A DNA stretch of 64,000 nt from JAEINY01 sp942490535 (GTDB lineage: Bacteria; Bacteroidota; Bacteroidia; Bacteroidales; Marinilabiliaceae), in assembly GCA_942490535.1 (NCBI GenBank), contig CALNXQ010000002.1, positions 1,106,358-1,170,357 on the forward strand, in the 5' to 3' direction. Position numbers and translations under genes: made by a program. The stretch's first letter is position 1. Every line of letters begins with the position of its first letter. Below, piece after piece: positions 9,166-16,306 of the stretch. The notes below the pieces were generated by a model that saw only the letters and a program-made list of their open reading frames with translations, was not told the DNA's origin and ran no database searches.

Positions 9166-10107
9166 CTAAACCGGCTTCACCGGAATGCAAAAATCAACAA
9201 CAAATGTATCACCTTTGGGTTCTTCCGGATAGGTTTCAAAGTAAGGCTTATCATCGGGCTGGAAACCATTCGCGGGTAACCAATGGCCATACATCCAATC
9301 CCACGCTTTGGGGAAATCAGGCGGCGTCAGTTCAAAGCGACCGATGGCATAACGGGCGGCATCCACTTTCCTTTTACCAATTTCACCTCCTACCACCGTG
9401 TTCTCGGGTACTGTTAGGCACAAACTCATTCGCAAATTATCACTCAACGCGACCTGTGGATTATCGTGATACAATACCAGGTATTTAAAATCCTTACCGC
9501 CCAACAATCCTCTGGCCCCGCCCCATGCAAACAATTTATTCCGATGCCTTTGATACAACTCCTGATCGCCATTATAGGGTCCCATATTCCGAATGTACGC
9601 AACGGTCATCTGAGGAAGTTCCAGCACTTCCACACCTTTGTTTAGTTCCATATTTATCCTCCATTTAGTGGTTTGTGATTCCGGACAAAAATAGACGACA
9701 GACGGATGGTCTTGTTGTGCTTTATTGCGATTCACTTGACTAATATTGCTATTGTGAAGGGGCGCGCGGCGATACTGCGAGGCAGAGACCTTAAAATAAC
9801 GCTTGAAATTACGCGAAAAGACGGACACATCGGAAAACCCACATCGAAAAGCAATTTCAGCGATCGGCTCCTGTCGATTGGCCAGCAGGAATGACGCTGC
9901 TTTTTCCAGGCGGAGACGTTGAATAAATTGAAAGGGCGTTTCGCCCACCAGGGAGTGAAAGATCCGGTTAAAATGAAATTTGGAAAAATGGGCCACTGCC
10001 GCAATTTCTTCTAAGGTCAATGCTTTTTCCAGATGGCACTCGATGTAATCAAAAGCCTTATTGATTCGGGAAATGTATTCGGCATGTATGGGTTGGGATG
10101 AATTCAT
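9166..10107 (-). CDS. AraC-family transcriptional regulator with GyrI-like effector domain
   Basis: A 313-residue DNA-binding regulator. Residues 10-110 form a double helix-turn-helix AraC domain (ALTLEEIAAVAHFSKFHFNR, then the conserved IAFRCGFSDVSVFSRNFKR). Residues about 155-313 form a GyrI-like (SOUL/AraC effector-binding) domain starting at VEVLELPQMTVAYIRNMGPY and containing the typical FELTPPDFPKAWDWMYGHWL segment; such domains bind small or amphipathic ligands, as in Rob and BmrR. The domain order is standard for stand-alone stress or drug-responsive regulators. The target is unknown; the next gene on the same strand (DUF4332) starts 23 bp before the regulator's ATG region and may be a partner. 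Confidence 0.9.
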   Translation of the reverse strand: MNSSQPIHAEYISRINKAFDYIECHLEKALTLEEIAAVAHFSKFHFNRIFHSLVGETPFQFIQRLRLEKAASFLLANRQEPIAEIAFRCGFSDVSVFSRNFKRYFKVSASQYRRAPLHNSNISQVNRNKAQQDHPSVVYFCPESQTTKWRINMELNKGVEVLELPQMTVAYIRNMGPYNGDQELYQRHRNKLFAWGGARGLLGGKDFKYLVLYHDNPQVALSDNLRMSLCLTVPENTVVGGEIGKRKVDAARYAIGRFELTPPDFPKAWDWMYGHWLPANGFQPDDKPYFETYPEEPKGDTFVVDFCIPVKPV

Positions 10108-10130
10108 GAGATATCACAGCTAATCTTTAT

Positions 10131-10805
10131 TTAATATTCTATCTCTAATGGGACTTCATTTGCTGCATTGACCAATATGCGAATGTCGTTTAGCCCAATT
10201 TTTCCCTTGTATAGTTTTTTCTCCTTACAAATGTGATTGATGCGTGCATGGAGTTCAACAGGGTCGGCTTTTGCAGCTTTCGCAACCGTATCAACACCTA
10301 AATCATAAAGCATCCGGGCAAATGTAACCCCCACCCATTTTATTCTCGACAGATCGGTTAATTTGGCCAATTTTAAAATCTCTTGATCCGTTATGCCCGT
10401 TGAGTCAGCAAGCTCTTCTCGATGCTGTGATGTGATAACCTTATCATATAGCTGTACTGTATTGGTAATGCCAATCTTTTTTAATTTTGCCACTGCATCT
10501 TCCGAGATTTCTTGAAATTCTGAAATCTTATTGGGCTTTGGCAGTGTACTATTCAATTCTCTGAGCAAAATTGGCAAGTAATCACATGATAAGCACTCAA
10601 CACTTTGTAATTCCTTGAAGGTGTTCTTTCTTTTTAGTATTTGAATCAACTCCTGGATATTGTTAATCCCTATACTCTTAAAGTAGCCCATTCGTTCATC
10701 CAATTTATCTTTCAGCATCCTCCTGCTGGGCGGCAGGTAGGCTGATTCCAATTTGAGTCGATATTGATCGATCGTTATCTGCGATAAGTCAATGTAGTAT
10801 CCCAT
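10131..10805 (-). CDS. DUF4332-family protein (helix-hairpin-helix repeats)
   Basis: A 224-residue soluble protein. It contains repeated helix-hairpin-helix-like segments, for example MGYFKSIGINNIQELIQIL, VAKLKKIGITNTVQLYDKVI and WVGVTFARMLYDLGVDTVA, the pattern of the DUF4332 family. Proteins with this fold often bind nucleic acid non-specifically, but no enzymatic residues are visible and the role is unknown. It lies directly upstream of the AraC/GyrI-like regulator on the same strand with a 23-bp gap, so the two may be co-transcribed. Confidence 0.8.
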   Translation of the reverse strand: MGYYIDLSQITIDQYRLKLESAYLPPSRRMLKDKLDERMGYFKSIGINNIQELIQILKRKNTFKELQSVECLSCDYLPILLRELNSTLPKPNKISEFQEISEDAVAKLKKIGITNTVQLYDKVITSQHREELADSTGITDQEILKLAKLTDLSRIKWVGVTFARMLYDLGVDTVAKAAKADPVELHARINHICKEKKLYKGKIGLNDIRILVNAANEVPLEIEY

Positions 10806-10935
10806 GGTTAATTGTCTTTTTCGAAAAAATAGCTCAGATATTGGCCTTCCTCTTGCAAGCGGCAGATTGAATTCTTCATTGGCTATTCATTGGCGTCCAT
10901 TCCATTACCCCAAGCCATATGCAGGGAATAAGCAG

Positions 10936-11604
10936 TTACAATTGCTCAATGGTGATCCTCCGGAAATCAATGGGGTAGCCCTCATATTGCAATAATATGC
11001 GCCCTTCCGAAACAGACGATTCCAGGCCTTCATTCACCAGTTGACCATTCAGTTCCTGTTTAATTACACCATGGCGGGAAGTAATCACAACGGTATTCCA
11101 ATCACCAATGGGGCTTGCCACATCCACAAAACGCTTAGCGACCACACTTTGGCCTGGTTCTGTCGTTTCCCCATTAATTTTTAGAGTCACCTCTTGAAGC
11201 AAAATAAAATCGCCTGTTGCACCTTCCTTTACCTGGAACTGAATACCTTTGGGCCACAGCATATCCGGCGCTTCAGCAGGAACAAGGTACATGATTCCAC
11301 TATTCTTCACATTAATTTTCCGGGCGAAGGTGGAATCCGTATTCCAACGAAACTCCACGGTCAGCTGAAAATTGCGAAAGGCTTGCTCCGACATGAGGTA
11401 ACCGGCTTTGGCACCAAATAGACGAATCATCTGCTGATCGACCTGAAAGAGCTCCGACGCATTCGTGTGTTTGCCCGATTCGGGTTCATAGGCATACCAG
11501 CCATCTAAATTCTGCTGGTTAAAAAGGGCGATGGTGGATTGCGCTGAACTCATTTGCGACACCAGTAATAAAACGAATAGCAATACATGATAGAGATAAT
11601 TCAT
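10936..11604 (-). CDS. Secreted DUF1080 (3-keto-disaccharide hydrolase-like) protein
   Basis: A 222-residue protein with a signal peptide (about 1-21, ending MSSAQ). The rest is a single concanavalin-like beta-sandwich of the DUF1080 family: it opens with LFNQQNLDGWYAYEPESGKH, has the core segment FQLTVEFRWN and a KNSGIMYLVP motif, and ends RRITIEQL. Family members include 3-keto-glycoside hydrolases and carbohydrate-binding modules. The location beside a glycan-use locus fits a role in sugar processing, but substrate and activity are not determined by the sequence. It is separated from the DUF4332 gene by 130 bp. Confidence 0.88.
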   Translation of the reverse strand: MNYLYHVLLFVLLLVSQMSSAQSTIALFNQQNLDGWYAYEPESGKHTNASELFQVDQQMIRLFGAKAGYLMSEQAFRNFQLTVEFRWNTDSTFARKINVKNSGIMYLVPAEAPDMLWPKGIQFQVKEGATGDFILLQEVTLKINGETTEPGQSVVAKRFVDVASPIGDWNTVVITSRHGVIKQELNGQLVNEGLESSVSEGRILLQYEGYPIDFRRITIEQL

Positions 11605-11725
11605 AGAGAATGATTTTTCTCTTAAAAATAAGGCTTCTTAATCGGATTATTCAACGATTATGGTTTTTTAAGCTCCGCTTGTAGTGATAAATAAGGTGTC
11701 TACCCGCTTGCATCCATTTGTATAT

Positions 11726-11792
11726 CCCCTACGGGGAATTGAAGCCCCACACAATAGCCTCGTCTACAATAGTTAATCCGCTACGCGGAATT
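11726..11792. repeat. Pair of short REP-like palindromes
   Basis: Two palindromes of the same layout lie 39 bases apart: CCCCTACGGGG at 11726-11736 and AATCCGCTACGCGGAATT at 11775-11792. Both have a TAC/CTACG centre and GGAATT-like flank. They sit in the spacer (11605-11808) upstream of the DUF1080 gene, at the start of the accessory region; the rest of that spacer shows nothing else recognisable. Confidence 0.55.
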
Positions 11793-11808
11793 TCCCATAT
11801 TCGTTTTT

Positions 11809-12072
11809 TTAGTTTTGCTTTGGTGTTTTTAACTGGTCCCATTTATACCCAATATTTAATAGATAAGCCATTCTCTTCGGAAGATTAACTTTTATTCCTA
11901 CTGAAGGATTAAAAAACAAAGATTTATTATCAAGATCATCAATTAGAAATGCATACCCCATATTTCCATTTAAAGCAGGTCGAATTTTGCCTTTTAGGAA
12001 ACTTACTCTAATATCTATGAAAACTGGCATTAAGGTATTAGAATCGTATTTCCACACTACAGCCTGCCGCAT
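11809..12072 (-). pseudogene. Fragment of an outer-membrane beta-barrel protein (C-terminal part)
   Basis: An 87-codon frame resembling the last four strands of a small Bacteroidota outer-membrane barrel: alternating hydrophobic strands such as VFIDIRVSFLKGKIRPALNG, NMGYAFLID, FNPSVGIKVNL and AYLLNIGYKW. There is no signal peptide and no N-terminal half. The apparent ATG at 12070-12072 lies inside the 45-bp repeat element (12065-12109), so the frame was joined to unrelated sequence there. I read it as a truncated gene rather than a functional one. Confidence 0.6.
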
Positions 12073-12109
12073 GATGTGTGCCGCTGCGTGTGGTATATTC
12101 GCTTTCTTG
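12065..12109. repeat. 45-bp repeat element, copy A
   Basis: Matches 16179-16223 at 42 of 45 positions (core TGCCGCATGA, then GTGTGCCGCTGCGTGT, ending ATTCGCTTTCTTG). The two copies bracket the IS, the two membrane-protein genes and the group II intron. It may be part of a cassette recombination site. Confidence 0.75.
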
Positions 12110-12216
12110 TTTTTGCTATAGCTGGCACAAGAGATTTAACTCACAAAACTAACTTCAAAAAGACATGGTTTATTGCAGTATAGTTTGCCAATATATTTTA
12201 TTATTTTTTGAATCTA

Positions 12217-12230
12217 TTAGTTCTACTTTA
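12217..12230. repeat. Left end of the IS: target duplication TTAG plus inverted repeat
   Basis: TTAG at 12217-12220 is the target duplication; TTCTACTTTA at 12221-12230 is the left terminal inverted repeat. Confidence 0.88.
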
Positions 12231-13709
12231 ACAGATTAAAAAAGAAAACTTTATATCAGGTTAAGTTGTAGATTTTTAGTATCTTAGAGGTGTAAAACAA
12301 CGAAAGCTATGGGTAACGAAATAGTCATCTAAACAACAGGCAAAATTATGGTAAAACACTTCACCAACTCTCTGATCGATTGTGTTCTTACCTTCAGGAA
12401 TTTCAGCAATCTTTTCGCACCAGGACCAAAAACAATTTTGATAAAGCACAGCAATACGTGGAAGGCATAGTTCTCAGCGACTTAAATAACATTGAACGTA
12501 TCAGTGAAACTTTAGATACTGACTATCATAAATTACAGCACTTTATAAGTGAATCCACCTGGGATGCCAGATCTGTAATTGATCAAGTATCCATAAATGT
12601 TAGTGGTATGATGCCATACGATACACTTACGGGCTTGTTAATTGATGAAAGTGGTTGGGTAAAAAAAGGAACCAAAAGTGTTGGAGTAGCTCATCAATAT
12701 TGTGGAAATGTGGGTAAAACCGCCAACTCTCAAGTAGCTGTTTTTGGTTGTTTGTGCAATCGAAAGCATGCAGCCTTAGTTGATACCAGGCTTTATCTTC
12801 CTAAATCCTGGATTAGTGATAAGGCTCGCTGTCAGGAAGCTGGAATTCCTCATGAAGAACAAGTATTTAAAACAAAACCCGAGTTGGCGTTGGACATCAT
12901 TAAGCATCAGTTGTCTATGGGTGTTAAGTTTGACTATGTCGGAGGAGACGGTTTGTATGGAAATGATATTGCTCTTGCTCGTGGCATCAATTCATTAGGC
13001 TGCATCTACATGCTTGATATTCATTCAACCCAGCAAGTCTATCTTGAGAAACCGGAATTGTATTTACCTGAGCGAAAAAGTCAGAAAGGCCCTGCTCCCA
13101 AACGACTAAAAGCCAGCACCGAGTCGATTAAGGTCAAAGAGTATCTGGAATCGCTTCCAGCCTCAGCTTGGCAGAAGATAAAAATCAGACATTCGGCCAA
13201 AGGCATACTAAAAGGGCTATTTCATTTTCAAAAGGTTTACATCTGGGATAAAAACAATAACTCCGTGGAAGAGCGCCTTTTAGTAATTTCGAAACGACAA
13301 ACCAAAGACGGGGAAGAAATAAAGTACTCATTTACAAATGCCAGTCTTGCACAATATACAGAGCAAGCATTGGCTCAAATGCAGGCTCAACGTTTTTTTA
13401 TAGAGCACAATTTCAAAGAGCAGAAGCAAATAATTGGACTTGATCAATTTCAGACCAGAAAGTGGCTGTCCTGGCATCATCAGGTAGCGTTAAATATGTT
13501 GATAGGCAGCTTTATACTCAAAGAAAAGATACTCTTAAAAGACAATATTCCTTTAATGTCGGCACGTGATATTATGGATTTTCTGGTTTTTAAGTTCTAC
13601 AAAGAGATGACAGAAGACAGAATGATTGACCAGATTATGCAACGGCATCGTAAACGGCAGAAAGATATAAACTACTGTTATTCAAAAGATGAAAAGTGGT
13701 AAAGTAGAA
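12221..13709 (+). mobile_element. IS701-family insertion sequence, apparently complete
   Basis: The element is 1489 bp, bounded by the 10-bp perfect inverted repeats TTCTACTTTA (12221-12230) and TAAAGTAGAA (13700-13709), and flanked on both sides by TTAG (12217-12220 and 13710-13713). A 4-bp duplication of YTAR type is the hallmark of the IS701 family, and the single transposase gene inside agrees. The intact ends and duplication imply a relatively recent insertion. Confidence 0.9.
12380..13702 (+). CDS. IS701-family DDE transposase
   Basis: Catalyses movement of the surrounding element. The 440-residue frame carries the DDE_5 domain: first Asp in TGLLIDESGWVKKGTKSVGV, second Asp in KFDYVGGDGLYGND, and the Glu near RFFIEHNFKEQKQIIGLDQF with the following WLSWHHQVALNML segment. 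No ATG lies in frame: the listed start is TTG at 12380, but the frame is open back to 12317 and the extra codons look protein-like (HQLSDRLCSYLQEF). The nearest upstream ATG (12309) runs into a stop after seven codons in another frame. So either a non-ATG start is used or the 5' end carries a frameshift. The catalytic core looks intact. Confidence 0.88.
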   Translation: MCSYLQEFQQSFRTRTKNNFDKAQQYVEGIVLSDLNNIERISETLDTDYHKLQHFISESTWDARSVIDQVSINVSGMMPYDTLTGLLIDESGWVKKGTKSVGVAHQYCGNVGKTANSQVAVFGCLCNRKHAALVDTRLYLPKSWISDKARCQEAGIPHEEQVFKTKPELALDIIKHQLSMGVKFDYVGGDGLYGNDIALARGINSLGCIYMLDIHSTQQVYLEKPELYLPERKSQKGPAPKRLKASTESIKVKEYLESLPASAWQKIKIRHSAKGILKGLFHFQKVYIWDKNNNSVEERLLVISKRQTKDGEEIKYSFTNASLAQYTEQALAQMQAQRFFIEHNFKEQKQIIGLDQFQTRKWLSWHHQVALNMLIGSFILKEKILLKDNIPLMSARDIMDFLVFKFYKEMTEDRMIDQIMQRHRKRQKDINYCYSKDEKW

Positions 13710-13713
13710 TTAG
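13700..13713. repeat. Right end of the IS: inverted repeat plus target duplication TTAG
   Basis: TAAAGTAGAA at 13700-13709 is the right terminal inverted repeat; TTAG at 13710-13713 duplicates the target and also contains the stop codon of the neighbouring minus-strand gene. Confidence 0.88.
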
Positions 13714-14267
13714 CCAAGAAATATTCCAATGAGAACCAATATAAACAATGGAATACCAATTATTAAGCATAGACTTTGACCCAAAGACCATCCATAATAA
13801 GTAGATTCAGGATTATCTAAGGTATTTACCCGATTAATATACTTTTGCACTGGTAATAAGCATAAAAATGAAGGAATAGCTATTAAAATTCCTAAAGTAT
13901 TTATGGATATATCATCAAATTTTCCTAAAATATTTCCAACAAGAATCATAATAATCCAGCCAGTAGCCAAGGCTGCACTTGAAAAAGTTGATTTTTCTAT
14001 CAAGTTCATTTCCTTATCCTCTTCAATCGTGCTAAGCAAACTATGAATAAAAAATATTCCGAATATTGCACGCCAGACAGGCATAATATCTAGTTTATCT
14101 CTTTCTTTAATATAGCTCCAGTTTTTGTAGATCCAATACGTTTCATAAATTCCCAAGGTAAGTATACTCATAACTATAAATCGATTTTCCGAAATATAAA
14201 GGAATTTAGAGGCATTTGATTTTGAAATTTCTGTTGTTTCCATAACGGTTTTCTTTTGATGTATCAT
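13710..14267 (-). CDS. Small polytopic membrane protein (DUF4234-like)
   Basis: A 185-residue membrane protein. About four hydrophobic helices are visible: around residues 30-47, 63-80 (IFGIFFIHSLLS), 96-112 (ALATGWIIMILVGNILG), 122-140 and 165-184. The segment ILTLGIYETYWIYKNWSYIK, a tyrosine/tryptophan-rich loop after the first helix, resembles DUF4234-type proteins of unknown function. The start may be 14267 or the internal ATG nine codons on (METTEI). The stop codon lies exactly in the target duplication of the adjacent IS, so the coding sequence ends where the insertion begins, though the natural stop may have been retained. It sits in the cassette-like region with its neighbours on the same strand. 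Confidence 0.7.
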   Translation of the reverse strand: MIHQKKTVMETTEISKSNASKFLYISENRFIVMSILTLGIYETYWIYKNWSYIKERDKLDIMPVWRAIFGIFFIHSLLSTIEEDKEMNLIEKSTFSSAALATGWIIMILVGNILGKFDDISINTLGILIAIPSFLCLLPVQKYINRVNTLDNPESTYYGWSLGQSLCLIIGIPLFILVLIGIFLG

Positions 14268-14399
14268 TACTGATTCTAATCTATAATCTTTTACTAATTG
14301 TTTATATGTCTAATATGGTTTTGATTCTGTTTGTTATGGGGCGACCAGCCGTCTGGCTAAGTTTCGTGGGCGATTAAAACTGTTGTCTTATCAAACCGC

Positions 14400-14455
14400 A
14401 AAAAAGCAAGCCGATTAAATTTATAATTTCACATAAAACCATTTAATTGGCTTGC
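14400..14455 (-). terminator. Hairpin terminator after the AbiC-like gene
   Basis: Near-perfect 15-bp inverted repeat, GCAAGCCGATTAAAT (14406-14420) and ATTTAATTGGCTTGC (14441-14455), followed on the minus strand by TTTTTT. The same sequence could also be one arm pair of a cassette recombination site. The surrounding spacer (14268-14564) otherwise holds only a TTGTTATGGGGCG stretch at 14331-14343 resembling the repeat at 16293-16305. Confidence 0.65.
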
Positions 14456-14564
14456 TGTCGTTTATTTATTATACTAAACTCTCAAGCTATTCATCAACAC
14501 CCATGAATTTTAGCTTTTATTACAAGCTGCCCTTGTTATAACATTATTTTACATCCAATTTTCT

Positions 14565-15311
14565 CTATTGATTAAAAGTTTTTGTGTGAAAAGTAAATTT
14601 TTGAACTTCTAACCATTCTGTTGTAGATTTATCCAGTGTCAACATTTCTGTTATTTCATCATGATCCTTGCCGATTAGATTTCCAAATTCGGTAGAGTAA
14701 TCCAACACCTTAGACCTAAATTTTCTTACTTTCGTTCGATGAACTAAAAGGATTTTATTAGCTAACACTGCTCTTTTTTCTTTCGATTCAATATTTTTTG
14801 TAAGCGTAACCATTTTGTCAATGTAATTTCTTAATCCGAGTAATTCTTGAAACGTAAAGACCATTTCAGTAGTCCAAGTTGGCTCACTAATAGAATCTTT
14901 TATTTTTATTAATTCATCGATTGCTTTAGTCCCAAATTCACCGTCAAATTCAAATTTATCATATTCTTGTGAACACCAATTCAATTCATCAAGGGCTACA
15001 TTAAATGATGATTCAATTTGTCTCTGCTTTTTTTCATTATTTAAAGAAATAACTTGTAATTCATTTGCTTTCACTTGTTCTCGAAAAGCCAAATAAACAA
15101 GAAATGCTGCGAATAAATTAATAATAGGAGCTGTAATTCCGCCTATTGTATCTCCAATTGATCCAGTCTCTGAGAAGTTTACATGTGGCCAAATTGAAAC
15201 CTGAGTCACAAAATAAGGAGAAGTTAATGTAATTATGAAAGCAATTAAAAATAAGTAACCGGAATTTCTAGACAACCACGTTCTTTCGTGTGTGTATTCG
15301 TTTTCAATCAT
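14565..15311 (-). CDS. AbiC-like membrane-anchored protein (putative phage abortive infection)
   Basis: A 248-residue protein with two N-terminal transmembrane helices (about 16-38 and 58-78) joined by SIGDTIGGITAPIINLFAAF, then a long charged, largely helical cytoplasmic part with coiled-coil character (about 80-248). The GDxxGGxxxPxxxL pattern at the second helix followed by a Q/E-rich helix is the signature of the putative AbiC-type abortive infection family (putAbiC), whose members are found in phage-defence and mobile regions. No catalytic domain is visible, so the mode of action is unknown. It lies about 45 nt downstream of the group II intron and in the same orientation as the other cassette genes. 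Assignment is from pattern only. Confidence 0.65.
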   Translation of the reverse strand: MIENEYTHERTWLSRNSGYLFLIAFIITLTSPYFVTQVSIWPHVNFSETGSIGDTIGGITAPIINLFAAFLVYLAFREQVKANELQVISLNNEKKQRQIESSFNVALDELNWCSQEYDKFEFDGEFGTKAIDELIKIKDSISEPTWTTEMVFTFQELLGLRNYIDKMVTLTKNIESKEKRAVLANKILLVHRTKVRKFRSKVLDYSTEFGNLIGKDHDEITEMLTLDKSTTEWLEVQKFTFHTKTFNQ

Positions 15312-15356
15312 TTTTAATAATTTGTTGTTGTGTTTTCTTTAGCTTGCATGTAATTG

Positions 15357-16174
15357 AGATAGAATGACAGATTACTCTGCCTATCCCCTCGCAGAACCGG
15401 ACGTACAGATTTCCCGTATCCGGTTCCTCTGTCATTATGTTTCGCTATCTGTCTGCATAAATTTATACATTATTTGTGCTATACAACTAAATTTCGTTTT
15501 CCATTTGGTGATTTCTCAGTGTAAATCTATGGCTTCCTTTAGTTGTTCCATAATAACAGGTAGATCCCCTTCCCTACATTGGGTCGTTCAGATGGCACTT
15601 CCCTAACTACAAGCGGTACTATGAGTCTACTATGACTTCTGCATGCTTTCTCTTTGACTCCGGTTGTCCCTTGTCGCAGATACCTGTACACCACACCATT
15701 TTCTTGATGCATCCAAATGTTGGCGGGGAGACATTTGGTACCTGGTGTTTTAGCTGATGGTACACCTGAACCATTGGTTTGTCAGGAACAATACAGACCT
15801 CCCAAGTTCCGAAGATTTCCCTTTATAGACATGCCCTGCTCTTTGACCCCGGTAGTTGAACAGTGCTGACCGCAATATAATCCTGTTCATGCTGCCTTCC
15901 GGTTAGACGTAGACCGTCGGCTTAACTACAACGTAATACGGTATTTCGGGGCTCGATCACACGGCCTGAATACTCGCTTGCCAGATACTTTTCTGCTATC
16001 CTCACGGAATCACCCATCTGGTTCGCTACCATCCTGCTTACGGGCTTTGGATGGGCAGGACTTGCACCTGCTGAAAATCGACAACAAATTTCAGAGTCCC
16101 GTTGGTCTCATCCCAATGTTTTCGGCTTACAAGGAAGTTACCCTGATAAATGGCCTTCTTTTCTTGGCGTACAC
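15357..16174 (-). mobile_element. Group II intron without reverse transcriptase gene
   Basis: About 818 nt read on the minus strand. The 5' end is placed at GTGTACGCC (16174-16166), close to the group II consensus GUGYG. Further signs are a coordination-loop-like GGTGCAAGTCC, a domain V hairpin (15394-15426) with GAAA loop, and a domain VI stem with a bulged A about seven bases from the 3' end. Where the intron-encoded protein should sit there is only an 11-codon frame (MEQLKEAIDLH, then stop) and about 100 nt more, so the reverse transcriptase has been deleted. It could still splice if helped in trans. Exact ends are estimated within a few bases. Confidence 0.75.
15394..15426 (-). ncRNA. Group II intron catalytic domain V
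   Basis: A 33-nt hairpin on the minus strand: GAACCGGATACGG, loop GAAA, and TCTGTACGTCCGGTTC. Size, GNRA loop and CGT bulge match domain V. The usual GAGC start is GAAC here. Domain VI follows at about 15358-15389 (GATAGGCAGA paired with TCTGTC and CTATC). Confidence 0.78.
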
Positions 16175-16178
16175 GTCT

Positions 16179-16223
16179 TGCCGCATGAAGTGTGCCGCTG
16201 CGTGTCGTACATTCGCTTTCTTG
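16179..16223. repeat. 45-bp repeat element, copy B
   Basis: Second copy of the element at 12065-12109 (42 of 45 identical). It ends four bases before the presumed 5' end of the group II intron, so it forms the 5' exon of that intron. Confidence 0.75.
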
Positions 16224-16294
16224 ATAATGCCACCGCCCGCGCGGGAGCCAAAGTCCCAACCCCTGACACGGCAAGGCATTTTTTATTGCGGTTT

Positions 16295-16304
16295 GTTGTA
16301 GGGC
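16295..16304. repeat. Inverted repeat flanking the lipoprotein gene, left half
   Basis: GTTGTAGGGC, three bases outside the stop of the lipoprotein gene; its exact inverse GCCCTACAAC is at 17022-17031 upstream of the same gene. Bracketing of a single gene this way is typical of cassette boundaries. Confidence 0.7.
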
Positions 16305-16306
16305 GT

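Noticed and set aside
10804..10995. Small plus-strand gene between DUF4332 and DUF1080
   Set aside because: No ribosome site or homology; it is antisense to the end of the DUF1080 gene.
11605..11808. Promoter for the beta-barrel fragment
   Set aside because: No -33/-7 pair is convincing and the gene is truncated; only palindromes are visible.
15978..16301. Protein gene on the plus strand in the intron region
   Set aside because: No family or start signal; the DNA is explained by the group II intron and repeat on the other strand.
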